A stretch of 64,000 nt of DNA from the NCBI GenBank assembly GCA_037447655.1, contig JBBHKE010000836.1, forward strand, positions 126,001 through 190,000. The letters are read 5' to 3'. Shown piece after piece: positions 9,217-19,776 of the stretch. Origin of the DNA: Zygnema cylindricum (lineage: Eukaryota; Streptophyta; Zygnematophyceae; Zygnematales; Zygnemataceae). Every line of letters starts with the position of its first letter. Position 1 is the stretch's first letter. Position numbers and translations under genes: made by a program. The notes under the pieces were generated by a model. It searched no databases. It saw only the letters and a list, made by a program, of their open reading frames with translations, and had not been told where the DNA came from.

Positions 9217-12200
9217 TTACTCACTTAGTCTAATAGCATCTCTGCTAAATTGTAACTTAGGAGCAGGAAGGGCTTTTGTTAACATGTCAGCCACCATTTT
9301 CTCATCCGGTAAATAATACAATTTAACGACTTTTGCAAGTACTTTTTCTCTAACAAAGTGAAGTCTAACATCCATGTGTTTGCTTTTAAAGTGATGGTTG
9401 GGGTGAGAGGTTGTTGGAATGGCTGCATGGTTGTCACACCAAATAGCTTGAGGACTAGTTTGCATATTCCCAAGTTCTTGTAAAATAAACTTGACCGATA
9501 AGAGCTTCTTTAGGGCGGAAGCTGCTTCCATATACTCTAACTCCATGCTGGATTGAGCTATAACCTTTTGTAATTTGCTACTTTAGCAGCTAGTTCCATC
9601 TCCAATCTTCAAAACAAATCCGGTCGTAGATTTTCGGCTTGGCATGTCTCCATAGCTAACATCGCTCCATGTCTGTATTTTCACTTCTCCTCTTTCGAGT
9701 ACAAGCTAGAGATTTCGAGTACCTGCAAGATATCTCAACACCTTTTTTGCTGCTTCTCAATCTGCCTTTTTAGGATTCTGCAGACTTCTACTCAGGACTC
9801 CCACAGCTGTTGCAATGTTGGGTCTCCTACAGTTCATAAAATATATAAGACTTCCAACTACCTGTCTATAAGGCTTTGAAGCCATAAACTCTTCCTCCCC
9901 TGTCTCTAAACTCTCACAAACCATTATGCATGAGTTTGACTCTATTCCTTCCAATTTCTGCCTGAATTCCATGGGAGTTATAGATCCTTTCACATCTTTC
10001 ATTTCAAATCTTTCCAGCATGTTACCTATTGCTTCTTTTTGAGTCAACATAATCATCCTTTTGTTTTTTTCTCTTTTTACGTGTATACCTAAGATATACT
10101 TGGCCTCTCCGAGGTTCTTCATCTCAAACCTAGACCTTAAAGCCGCTTTAATGCGGTTTAATTTATCCATTGACTTACTTATTAATAGTAGGTCATCCAC
10201 ATATATAGTAATGTAAATTATCCCATCCTCCCCTTGTAGAACATATACAGAATGATCTGAGCTAATTCTCTTAAAACATAGCCTAGTCAAAAACTCATCT
10301 AACTTCAAATTCCATTGTTTGGGGGCTTGTTTTAGCCCATACAAAAATTTCATCAGTTTATAGACCAATCCTCCTTTCCTTTTTCTTCATACATATCGGG
10401 CTATTTCATGTAGATGTTCTTTTCTAATTCTCCATGGAAGAAAGCAGTTTTGACATCCATTTGATGTATTTCCATATTCTCTATAGCGGCTAGACTTAGC
10501 AAGATTTTGACAGAATGAAATCTAACAACTCGAGAGAAGGTTTCTTCAAAATCAATACCTTCTTTTTTATTATATCCCTTAGCCACTAGTGTGGCCTTAT
10601 ACCTTTCCATGGTGTTGTCCGGGTTCAACTTCACCTTAAATACCCATTTGCTGCCAATGGCTTTTTTGCTTGGAGGAAGATCCACCAGCTCCCACGTCTG
10701 TGCCTCCATAATAGATTTCATTTCATCGTTCACCGCCTTGATCGAATGATTTCTCTCAGGTGATGAAAAGGCCTCCTAAATTGTTAGAGGCTCCTCTGTA
10801 ACTGCAAAAAAAGCAAAGTGAGAGCTTGCTTGTAGACGGCTGCTAGATCTCTTTCCCCTCGGAAAATTTGAGGCTGAAATTGTCTGCAGTCTCCGATTTG
10901 ACTGCCTTTGCTGATCCGCGACCTGTGGTGTAACCGTTTGTTCTTCCTGAGCTGGAACTTGTGGTGAAGCCTCCTGTGAAGTCACTAAGGGAACTGAAAG
11001 AAGAGTAGTCCCACTTTGTTGTGGAAAGTAAACTTGCTGCGTATGGTGAAAAATGACATATTCCAATTTTTTCTTTGCCGGTTTGTCTGACACTTGAAAA
11101 GAGTCAACCGAATCCATCTCATTTTTAATCTAGATATTTTTAGAGATATCCACTTTCTGTTTTTCAAATACAAAAACTCTAGAACCTTTTGCATTATCAT
11201 CATACCCCATGAAAATTCCCGGTAAGCCCTTAGCATCCATTTTCCATCTATCCTGTGAAGTATGTGGAATAAAACATTTGTTGCCAAAGATCTTAAAGTG
11301 ACTAACATCAAGTTTCTCTCCTGTCCAAAGCTCAAAAGGTGTAGTGCTAATAGATCTAGAATCAATTTTATTCTTAATATAAACAGCGTAGTTAAGTGCT
11401 TCAGCTCAGAATTTCAAATCTAGCCCTTTATCTGCAAGCATGGACCGAGCACTTTCTGTCACTTTCCTATTTTATCTCTCAAAAAAACCATTTTGTTCCG
11501 GTGTATATGGAACTATAAGATTTTGACTGATACCTTCCTCAAGGAGAAACTCTTCGAATTCCTTTGATGTATATTCTCCCTCATTGTTTGATCTCAGCGC
11601 CAAGATGGGAACCCCATGAAGCTTTTCCGCCCACGCATTGTATTGTTTGTAGTGAGTAAGCACTTCACTTTTATGTTACATGAAGTAAACTTTGGTATAT
11701 CTCGAGTAGTCATTTGTGAATGTAACCATATAGTGGACGCCTCCAGTCGAAGCCACTTGTGAAGGACCGAGAACATCAGAATGTATTAGTTGTAGAACTT
11801 TCTCCGATCTGTGGTCTATTTCCTGTGGAAATGGTAATTTGTGGATCTTGTCAAGTTAACAACCATCACATGATTTTATAGGATGGGAACTGAGAGAAAC
11901 TCCCTCAACTTTCCCGAATTCACCATTTTCTTAAGTCTATCATAATTCATATATCCTAATCTTTTATGCCACAATTCATTATTAAATTGGACACTGGAGT
12001 AGAGAACATCATTTTCTTTATATTCAACCATGTCTATCCGGTATATTTTACTAGCATCTCTAGTTCCTGTTACCGCTACTTTCCCTTTCTTGCTAACAAC
12101 TTGTCTACCTCATTTCAGAATGACTTCAAAGCCTTTCCTCTCCACTAATGATGTAGAAAAAAGATTTTTCTTAAATTCTGGAATAAACAAAACATTGTGA

Positions 12201-12439
12201 AGGGTTCTTTCTACCGACTTTCCCCCCACATCTACCATTAAAGATACATCACCCTGAGCTGAGGTTTGAACACTCATGCCACAAGCATAATAAATACTTT
12301 TTGGAGATGTTTGCTGCATATTCCTAAAAGCCGCCTTGTTCCAACACATGTGGCAAGACGCTCCCGTGTCAATGATCCACCTCGCATCCTCAGGACCCTC
12401 CATGGCTGCCGCCATAGAAAATAACTCCGCATCCTTTGT
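9217..12439 (-). pseudogene. pol: Decayed pol of element E (PR-IN-RT-RH)
   Basis: Minus-strand Copia pol in pieces. Protease: IIDTGASCHMC and downstream strand (12110-12415). Integrase: zinc region near 11820-11950 with one Cys lost, HSDVLG for the first Asp, and SNNEGEY with the second Asp changed to Asn (11472-11663). RT: 10401-10733 (MDVKTAF) and 9757-10368 (YVDD intact, LKQAPKQWN). RNase H: 9550-9760 and 9217-9546 (MELEYM, WCDNHA, KHMDVRLHFVREK). The stop at 9217 lies about 20 bases before the polypurine tract. Element B separates it from gag. Stops, frameshifts and the Asp-to-Asn change make it inactive. Confidence 0.9.
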
Positions 12440-12620
12440 TGTTGAAAAAATTAGTTTTTGTTGTATTTTTTAGGTCTAAAACTAATTAGCGGAAACATAT
12501 AAAGAAAATGTAGGCAGCCTGCCTCCATCTCTTCTCTCTTGCCCCTAAACTTGTTGTAGTCACTGAAGGAGAGAGAGAGCGATAGAGCCATGGCTGCCTC
12601 AGCTCCATAGGAAGGACTAA

Positions 12621-12640
12621 AGAGTGACTTAAGTCACTCT
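12621..12640. repeat. 20-base perfect palindrome in B LTR
   Basis: AGAGTGACTT joined to its exact reverse complement. It is repeated at 18025-18044 in the 3' LTR. It is positionally equivalent to the unrelated-sequence palindrome of A. Confidence 0.85.
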
Positions 12641-12651
12641 CAACAAAAGGT

Positions 12652-12725
12652 TGAGTCCGGCAGGACTCGAACCACCGACCGACAGAGCGCGGCGTAGCCG
12701 TTAGCTCGAACCAGTCTGTCGTAGA
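12652..12725 (-). other. tRNA-like block with B-box inside B LTR, antisense
   Basis: On the minus strand the block contains GGTTCGAGTCC, a perfect match to the Pol III B-box consensus, preceded by a tRNA-body-like stretch (GAGCTAACGGCTACGCC). GAGTCC and GGACTC form a hairpin around it. A cloverleaf is not convincing by eye. Confidence 0.45.
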
Positions 12726-13174
12726 AGTTCGTTAGGAGATATAGGGATTCATTATTATTTAAACTGTTGTATAATATATAAACCATTTAACTGTAATATG
12801 GACGAACGGACATAGAACTTGTTAAGGTTTAGTGCGAACGTCATTTTGCACGAAACAAATGAAACGGACATTTGTTTTAAACGGTCGACATTCAATGTCA
12901 GATTTAATCCGACAACACACATCATCGCCGAGATCACAAAATGGTCACTTTGGATTTTATAGACGTGGCATTATGTGGCGCCGCGTGGAAGGATGACATT
13001 CGGTCGCGAGAATTCTAGTGAATATACGAACGAGTGGAAAAGTGACACGCGTCCACTCAACAGCCTTGTCCTACACCAGCCGTACAGAAAGGACATCAAC
13101 CGTAGTACCTTTATGTACTTTACAGTAATATGATTGGTTCGTACTTTTGTAGATAGGGGTTGTGAGAGAGGTTT

Positions 13175-13183
13175 AGGACTTAG
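13175..13183 (+). promoter_or_regulatory. AGGACTTAG start-site motif of B
   Basis: Same nonamer as in the other LTRs, about 250 bases upstream of the gag ATG. The upstream AGATAGGGG is only weakly TATA-like. The 3' LTR copy is at 18579-18587. Confidence 0.4.
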
Positions 13184-13445
13184 GAAATTTTGGAAGATAG
13201 TCACCTCTCTCTAAGAGAGCTTTGTATAAATTGGCATTTTTGCCGGCTCATAACTTATCGGCTAGTTGGCCGTTGTCAGTGATTCTTTTTGCTACAGACT
13301 CAAGGGAGTCCAAGCTACATAGGGGAGCAGTCAAACTATCATTTTGCCTTCCTGGACAACAGTGGTTGTGGCTTCAAGTGGGTTAGTTAAATATTATCTA
13401 GAGGGTTCTTGTATTCTGTGGTCCAATGGAGGACACAAAATTGCA

Positions 13446-13460
13446 GGTTATGGGCCCACC
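13446..13460 (+). other. Primer-binding site of B, complementary to the tRNA-iMet anticodon arm
   Basis: GGTTATGGGCCCACC follows the LTR with no gap. It is the reverse complement of plant initiator tRNA-Met around its CAU anticodon (as I recall that tRNA). The usual TGGTATCAGAGC site is absent. Drosophila copia has the same kind of site and uses a 5' half tRNA. Confidence 0.75.
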
Positions 13461-14085
13461 CACTAGGGTGCCCACCTTTAATGGATTTGGGTTCATCTAT
13501 TGGGAAGCCATGATGATGGGAGCTTTGTGCGAAAAACGATACTGGGGTATCGTTAGTGGACAAGTGAAACGTCCACCTTCGAGAACTTCACCAGGATTTG
13601 GAGGAGTAAGGTTTTCTGCAGCAACGCTTGCCTCAGCGGAGGAGGCAAATGATGGGGACAGCAAGGTGACCGAAAAAGGGAAAAGGAAGGAGACACCCCT
13701 CACTCCTATTGCCACAGTACCAGGAGCTGCAACGGTAAAGACCGCGGAGAACGATACTCAAATGTGGGAGGATGTAAACATGGCTGCCAAGAACTTTATT
13801 CCTAGGCACCTCACTTAAGCTTTGGCCACTCCTCCTCTGCACATTTACAAGGCCGAGGAGTTGTGGGTGAGTTTGGTGGAGATTTATAGAGCTGCAACTA
13901 TTCAGGAGCTCTAGTTGGCTGAGCAAAAGCTAGTGAGTTACACTTACAAAGGAGGAAAGATGTTAGATTACTGTAATGATCTTTCTTGTTTGTATATGGA
14001 GATAGAAAGTGTCGGGTGGCCAGGTACAATGAAAATGAAAGTTAACACTCTTATCACAAAGTTACCAGATGAGTTCGAGAACATA

Positions 14086-14205
14086 GTGTATCGAGTATAA
14101 GAAATGCGTGATAGTTCATGGAAATGGAACACAGTGGTAAGGATAGTGTATCGAGTATAAGAAATGCGTGATAGTTCATGGAAATGGAACACAGTGGTAA
14201 GGATG
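14086..14205 (+). repeat. 60-base perfect tandem duplication in B gag
   Basis: Two identical 60-base units start at 14086 and 14146 (ATAGTGTATCGAGTATAAGA...). The length keeps frame. A has only one copy, so it arose in the B lineage. Confidence 0.9.
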
Positions 14206-14472
14206 ATACTTGTGCAGGAAAACACAATGGAGATTAGGTGAGGAGGAAAGAGCATTCAAGCTCTAGTAGTAGGAGGGGATCGATGGGGGAAGGACCTGAA
14301 GAAACCTTACAAAGGGGAAATAGATCATTCTGGGGGGCAGAGGCCCCCAAAGGGTCTTTGTCATTTTTGCAAAAAGCCGGGACACTTCATCGCAGATTGT
14401 GTCAAGCTGTAGGAGCTGAGGCTCTAACAGAACCATGGAGGGGGTTTTTGCGGAGGGAAGAAAAAGGCACTT

Positions 14473-17400
14473 ATGGTTACAAAAGTGACAGGAGAAACCG
14501 AGGATGAGTCCTCTGAGGAGGATAAGAAGCCTCTTTTTGACGAGAGCTTGGAGGAGAAGGAGATCCCTCGAAGACAGAAGTGTGCCCTTGGAGCAATTCG
14601 GGAAGCTCGAAAGGAAGGATGGATTATCGACTCAGGTGCATCTATGCATAAGTTTGTGATAAAGAACTCTTCACTAAGCTAAAAAAGATCCCTACTGTAG
14701 AAATAGAGTATGTGGATGGGAGAGTGGTTACTACAGATCTAGTGGGATGAGTAGATCTGAAAGTCTTAGTGGAGGGTAAGACTTCTATACATACATTCTC
14801 AATAGTACTCTACATTCCTTTGCTGAGTAAAAATCTTCTCTCTACGTCTGTGTTAGATGACAAAGAGTTTGATACCTTCACTAAAAAGGGAGTCTTTACA
14901 GCTAAGTATGGGGATGAAGTATACTTCACGGCAGATGAGGGTAGCCAAGGAATGTTTTGGCTTAATCTAATTAATGAAAAAAAAATGCTTATTATGTTGG
15001 TGTTTCTAAGTTGATGATTTGGCATAAGCGGTTGGGGCATGTGCATTTTGATAGGTTAAGGAAAATGAAAAAGCTTGGGCTAGTAGAAGGCATTCAGTTT
15101 GGGGATAATGAAATGATGGATGATTGTAGTGGTTGTGCTCAAGGTAAGGCTCACAGACTTCCCTTTCCCAAAGCCGCCACATATAGAGGTGAGAAAGTGT
15201 TAGACTTGGTCCACACAGATATTTGGGGACCTGCAAAAGTAACTTCGGTTAGAGGAAAGATGTTTATGATGACAATAACCGATGACTGGTCTAGATACTC
15301 TAGAGTCTACTTTCTAAAATCAACGTCTAAAGAATCAACTTACTTCAAAGAATATAAAGCCTGGAGTGAGAAGTTACATGAAACCCTCATTAAGTGGATA
15401 AGGAGTGATAATGGGGGGGAATATACCTCTAACCAATTTGAGGAATATTTGAGAGATAAGGGAGTGCTGCACCAGAAAACTATACCATGTAACCCGGAAC
15501 AAAATGGGGTAGCTGAGAGGTTAAATCGAACACTATGAGATAGTGCATGCAGTATGTTGGCAGACAAGAAAATAGGAAAGAGATTTTGGGCATAAGCAAT
15601 GTATTTTTCCAACTACATTAAGAATAGAGTCCTTACTTCAGCTATAAAAGGAGTGACACTTTATGAGAGATGGGTTGGAAGGAAAACAAATAACTCACAC
15701 CTTAAAATATTCGGTAGCCAAGTTTACAGTCTTGACACGGATAGGAAAAATTGGAAACTAGATGCTAAGGGAAAACATGGATACTTTGTGGGATATGATG
15801 AGGATGTTTAGGGATATAGGGTCTATGACTTAGCAAAGAAAGATATAATTCTGGTCCAACACTTAGTTGTCATGGATGAAGGGAAGTCATTTGACCCGTT
15901 TAAATATACAAAAAAGATAAGAATCAGATTTAAGTCTGAAAGTGAGGAGAACTTGGTCGTTTCGAAAATGACATAAGTGAAACCGTGATTGCAGATTCAG
16001 GGGAGATCTAAGATACAGGAGACTCATCGGAAACCTCACATACTCCTATGGACTTCGAGGGATAGAAGAAGCGGGACAAGAACAAGCTTCCATTGACAGG
16101 GGAGGCGATGAGACAGTGAGAAGAAATCCAAGACTTCCATCCATTCCAGCTTCAGAGTTTGAGGGAGGAAGGAGGAGCAGCAAAAGGATACAAGAAAAAC
16201 AAACGGCTCATAAGGTAACTAAGCTATCTCACCCAGATGAGCCTCATTATTACTCAGAGGCAGTGAATAGTCCAGAGAAAGAAAGATGCATAAGAGCCAT
16301 AAATGATGAGATGGCTTCTATCATGGAAGCAAATACTTGGGAATTAGCGGATTTTCCTCCACACAGAAAAACCTATTGGGTGTAAATGGGTATTTAAATT
16401 AAAAATGAACCCAAATAATACCATTGAGAGATATAAGGCTTGATTGGTAGCGAAGGGGTTCACTCAAAAAGAGGGAATTGACTATAAGATAACCTTTGCT
16501 CCAGTTGTTCGGTTCCTTTCAGTAAGGATTCTCCTCAGTCTGGCAGCAGCGGAAGACATGGAAATACACTTGATGGACATTAAAAATGCTTTTCTTAATG
16601 ATGAGTTAGAGGAAGAAATTTTCATGAGGCGACCCGAGGGGTTCGTGGAAGAAGGAGAAGAGAGCAAAGTCTGCAGGCTCATAAATCCTTATATGGACTG
16701 AAGCAGGCTCCCCGACAGTGGAATAAGAAACTAGATGAGTTTCTCATTGACTTGGGATATATATAGATCAACTCTGACCATTTTATCTATATGTTTGAAG
16801 ATGAGAATGGTGTCATTTTTATTGCAATTTATGTGGATGATCTGCTTCTATTGATTAAGTCTTTGGAGAAGATCAATAGGCTGAAGAAATATCTTAGGGG
16901 CAGATTTGATATGAAGGATTTAGGGGAGGCAAAATATATTTTGGGGATCCAAATGGAGAGAGATAGGGGGAAGAAGATTATCAGACTTACTCAGAAAGAA
17001 GCAATAGGTAATATGCTTGAAAAATTCCAGATGGAAAATGCTAACAGTTGTACCACACCCATGGACTTCAAAAAAGTAAGTGATGGGAGTGTAAAAGGAG
17101 GAGTGATGATCTTAGGCGATCAGATGAAGCAAGAGGAGAGAGAGTTTATGAAATCTATCCCTTATAGACAGGTCGTAGGAAGTTTGATCTACTTTATAAA
17201 CAGTACTAGGCCGGACATAGCGGCAGCAGTTTGAGTATTCAGTAGGAGTCTTAATGATCATAGGAAGAGAGATTGAGAGGCAGCCAAGAGAGTCATGAGA
17301 TATCAAATGGGAACCAGAGAGTTATGGTTGCATTTGGGAGGGGAGCACACTGACATCACTACTTGGAGTGATGCCAGTTATGGGGACGCACCTATGAGAC

Positions 17401-17830
17401 GATGCACTTCTGGGTATGTGTTGATGTTGGGGAAGGTGCTTGCTGTTGGAGCAGTAAACAACAAAAGGTGGTCGCTCAGTCCACTATGGAGGCTGAGTAC
17501 ATGGCCTCTTGTTATGCTGTGAAAGAGTTGATGTGGGTCAAGTCCTTGTTGCAAGAACTGGGGTATATGAAGGAGGGAGTGCATGAAATATTTTGTGATA
17601 ATCAAGCCGCCATAGCAATTACAGCCAATTCAAAACATCATTTTAAGGCTAAACATATGGACATAAGAATAAGTTTTGTAAGAGAAAAAGTTGAGAATAA
17701 AATAGTGAATCTTGTATATAGATCTGATGAGGAAATGGTGGCTGACATGATGACCAATCCTGTGCCCTCTCCAAAGTTAAAATACTGTAGGGAAAAATGT
17801 GGATTAAAAGAAAAGTTGAAATTAGACTAG
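14473..17830 (+). pseudogene. pol: Decayed pol of element B (PR-IN-RT-RH)
   Basis: Protease: IIDSGASMH near 14630, then a frameshift. Integrase: one 175-codon frame (15011-15538) carries the whole zinc region (WHKRLGHVHF, CSGCAQGK) and all three acidic residues (HTDIWG, RSDNGGEY, GVAERLNRTL), then a stop. RT: 16444-16701 (LMDIKNAF) and 16791-17234 (YVDDLLLL), both catalytic motifs intact. RNase H: 17340-17830 (WSDASYGD, TMEAEYMAS, FCDNQAAI). The C-terminal frame ends at 17830, just before the polypurine tract. The catalytic residues are kept but the frame is broken about six times, which suggests recent inactivation or mobilisation in trans. Confidence 0.9.
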
Positions 17831-17843
17831 AAAATAAGGGGAG

Positions 17844-18849
17844 TGTTGAAATAAGTAGTTTTTGTTGTATTTTTTTGGTCTAAAACTAATTAGCAAAAAC
17901 ATATAAAGAAAATGTAGGCAGCCTGCCTCCATCTCTTCTCTCTTGCCCCCATACTTGTTGTAGTCACTGAAGGAGAGAGAGAGCGATAGAGCCATGGCTG
18001 CCTCAGCTCCATAGGAAGGACTAAAGAGTGACTTAAGTCACTCTTAACAAAAGGTCGAGTCCGGCAGGACTCAAACGCCCGACCAACAGAGCGCGGCGTA
18101 GCCGTTAGCTCTAACCAGTCTGTCGTAGAAGTTCGTTAGGAGATATAGGGATTCATTAGTATTTAAACTGTTGTATAATACAAAAACCATTTAACTGTAA
18201 TATGGACGAATGGACATAGAACTTGTTAAGGTTTAGTGCGAACGTCATTTCGCACGAAACAAATTAAACGGACATTTGTTTTAAACGGTCGACATTCAAT
18301 GTCAGATTTAATCCGACAACACACATCATCACCGAGATAGCAAAATGGTCACTTTGGATTTTATGGACGTGGCATGACGTGGCTCCGCGTGGAAGGATGA
18401 CATTCCGTCGCGAGAATTCCGCTGAATATACGAACGAGTGGAAAAGTGACACACGTCCACTCAACAACATTGTCCTACACCAGCTGTACAGAAACGACAT
18501 CGGCCGTAGTACCTTTATGTACTTTATCGTAATATGATTGGTTCGTACTTCAGTAGATAGGGGTTGTGAGAGAGGTTTAGGACTTAGGAAATTTTGGTAG
18601 ATAGTCACCTCTCTCTAAGAGAGCTTTGTATAAATTGGCATTTTTGCCGGCTCATAACTTATTGGCTGGTTGGCCGTTTTTAATGATTCTTTTTGCTACA
18701 GACTCAAGGGAGTCCTAGCTGTATAGGGGCACAGTCAAACTGTCATTTTGCCTTCCTAGACAACAATGGTTCTGGCTTCAAGTGGGTTAGTTAAATACTA
18801 TGTAGAGGCTTCCTGTATTCTGTGGTCCTATGGAGGACACAAAATTGCA
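17844..18849 (+). repeat. 3' LTR of B
   Basis: 1006 bases, the same length as the 5' LTR. Starts TGTTGAAATAAG after AAGGGGAG and ends AAAATTGCA, followed by TSD TTTGT. By eye it is closely similar to the 5' copy. Confidence 0.95.
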
Positions 18850-19776
18850 TTTGTCTCATTGAAGCTTAAAGACTCAAAAGCATTTCCACGGGTAGGATTC
18901 CCAGAGAAGCTTTTGTGATATTGGCTTTGTTGCCAACCTAGCTTGTATAAACCTATCTTATTTGCCTTTTTCAGCTTAGGAAAGTACTTGTATCCATGAC
19001 CCTTCTCAGAACAATAAAAGCAAGTAGTAGAAGATGGCCCATTCTGCCAATGAGTATACTCATTAAACTAATTTTGATTCTGGTTAAACTGACTCTTGTT
19101 TTGATTAATCTGATTTTTTTTGCCAAAGTCTATGGAAAAAGCTTCAACCTTTCCTTCTCTTTCAAGGAGTTTAGTATTAGTCTCTTCCTCCAATATAAGA
19201 TTATGTGCTAACTGAAATGACCAGCTAGCTTTATCATGACTTTTTAACTGAATAGACACACCCTTCATGCTATTAGGGAGACCTCTAATACGCAAAGTTG
19301 CCTGTTGAAACTCACGAAATGACCCCCCAGCAGAAGAGTGAGCATCAATGAGTGCACGAAAATTGTCACAATACTCCATCATTGTACCCCCCGAGTATTT
19401 GTATCCCAAAATTTTTCCAGCCACCAAAAGCTCCTCCGAACATTCGCTTTCCTCAAAAGCGGATTTCACTGATATCCAAATCTCGCTCGCCTTCTTCATT
19501 TTCAATCGAGACATGACCAATTTTTTTGAAATACAAAGAATTAGATTGTTCCTTGCCATTGAATTCTTTTTCGCCCAAGTTGGAATCTGTTTCATTTAGG
19601 GAGCCATCCAAGACCCCCAATAATTCAGTTGTTTCAAACGATGATTCAACCATCGCCGCCCAGTAAGCATACTTTTGGCCATTGAAGATAGGAATTATTG
19701 ACGAAAGGCCCATAACCAGTTGTTCTACAACCACCGTTGTTGGAGGAGAATCAGCAGTAGTAGTGGAAATAGACAT
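18850..19776 (-). pseudogene. gag: gag of element E, starting inside the LTR
   Basis: Minus strand. The ATG at 19776 lies 59 bases inside the LTR. The N-terminus (MSISTTTADSPPTTVVVEQ) reads across the LTR end and the primer-binding site (LVMG) into IPIFNGQKYAYW, a DUF4219-like motif. After about 90 codons a -1-type frameshift moves to a second frame (19068-19595) with the UBN2-like Gag core (KILGYKYSGGTMMEYCDNFR, LRIRGLPNSMKG). The zinc knuckle at 18981-19022 reads CFYC....H....F, so the last Cys is lost. Element B's insertion removed the link to protease. Confidence 0.88.
19707..19717 (-). other. Primer-binding site of E (half-tRNA type)
   Basis: The minus strand reads GGTTATGGGCC immediately inside the LTR, identical to the core of B's site although E belongs to a different Copia lineage. 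Confidence 0.7.

Larger units (their letters stand above)
12440..13445 (+). repeat. 5' LTR of B
   Basis: Same layout as A's LTR: 20-base perfect palindrome (12621-12640), antisense tRNA-like block (12652-12725), GACGTGG box (12962), AGGACTTAG (13175-13183), and a GACTC/GAGTC hairpin (13297-13310). The last 20 bases (13426-13445) are the first codons of gag, and the LTR ends TTGCA. Confidence 0.95.
13426..14472 (+). pseudogene. gag: gag of element B, starting inside the LTR
   Basis: The ATG at 13426 is 20 bases before the LTR end. The frame runs through the primer-binding site, where QVMGPP is encoded, into a DUF4219-like Gag start (PTFNGFGFIYWE, residues about 16-27). It is open for 130 codons to a stop at 13816. 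Gag homology continues in pieces: YTYKGGKMLDYCND near 13945 and LPDEFENIVYRV before 14100. A perfect 60-base tandem duplication (14086-14145 and 14146-14205) adds 20 codons. An intact C-x2-C-x4-H-x4-C knuckle lies at 14359-14400. Gag packages element RNA. Three or more stops make this copy defective unless read through. Confidence 0.88.
12440..18849 (+). mobile_element. Ty1/Copia element B, nested between gag and protease of E
   Basis: TSD TTTGT at 12435-12439 and 18850-18854, TG...CA ends, two LTRs of exactly 1006 bases each, half-tRNA primer-binding site at 13446-13460, and polypurine tract AATAAGGGGAG before 17844. Coding order gag-PR-IN-RT-RH on the plus strand. Opposite in orientation to its host element E. 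Best preserved of the A-D group, though its frames still carry stops. Confidence 0.96.
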
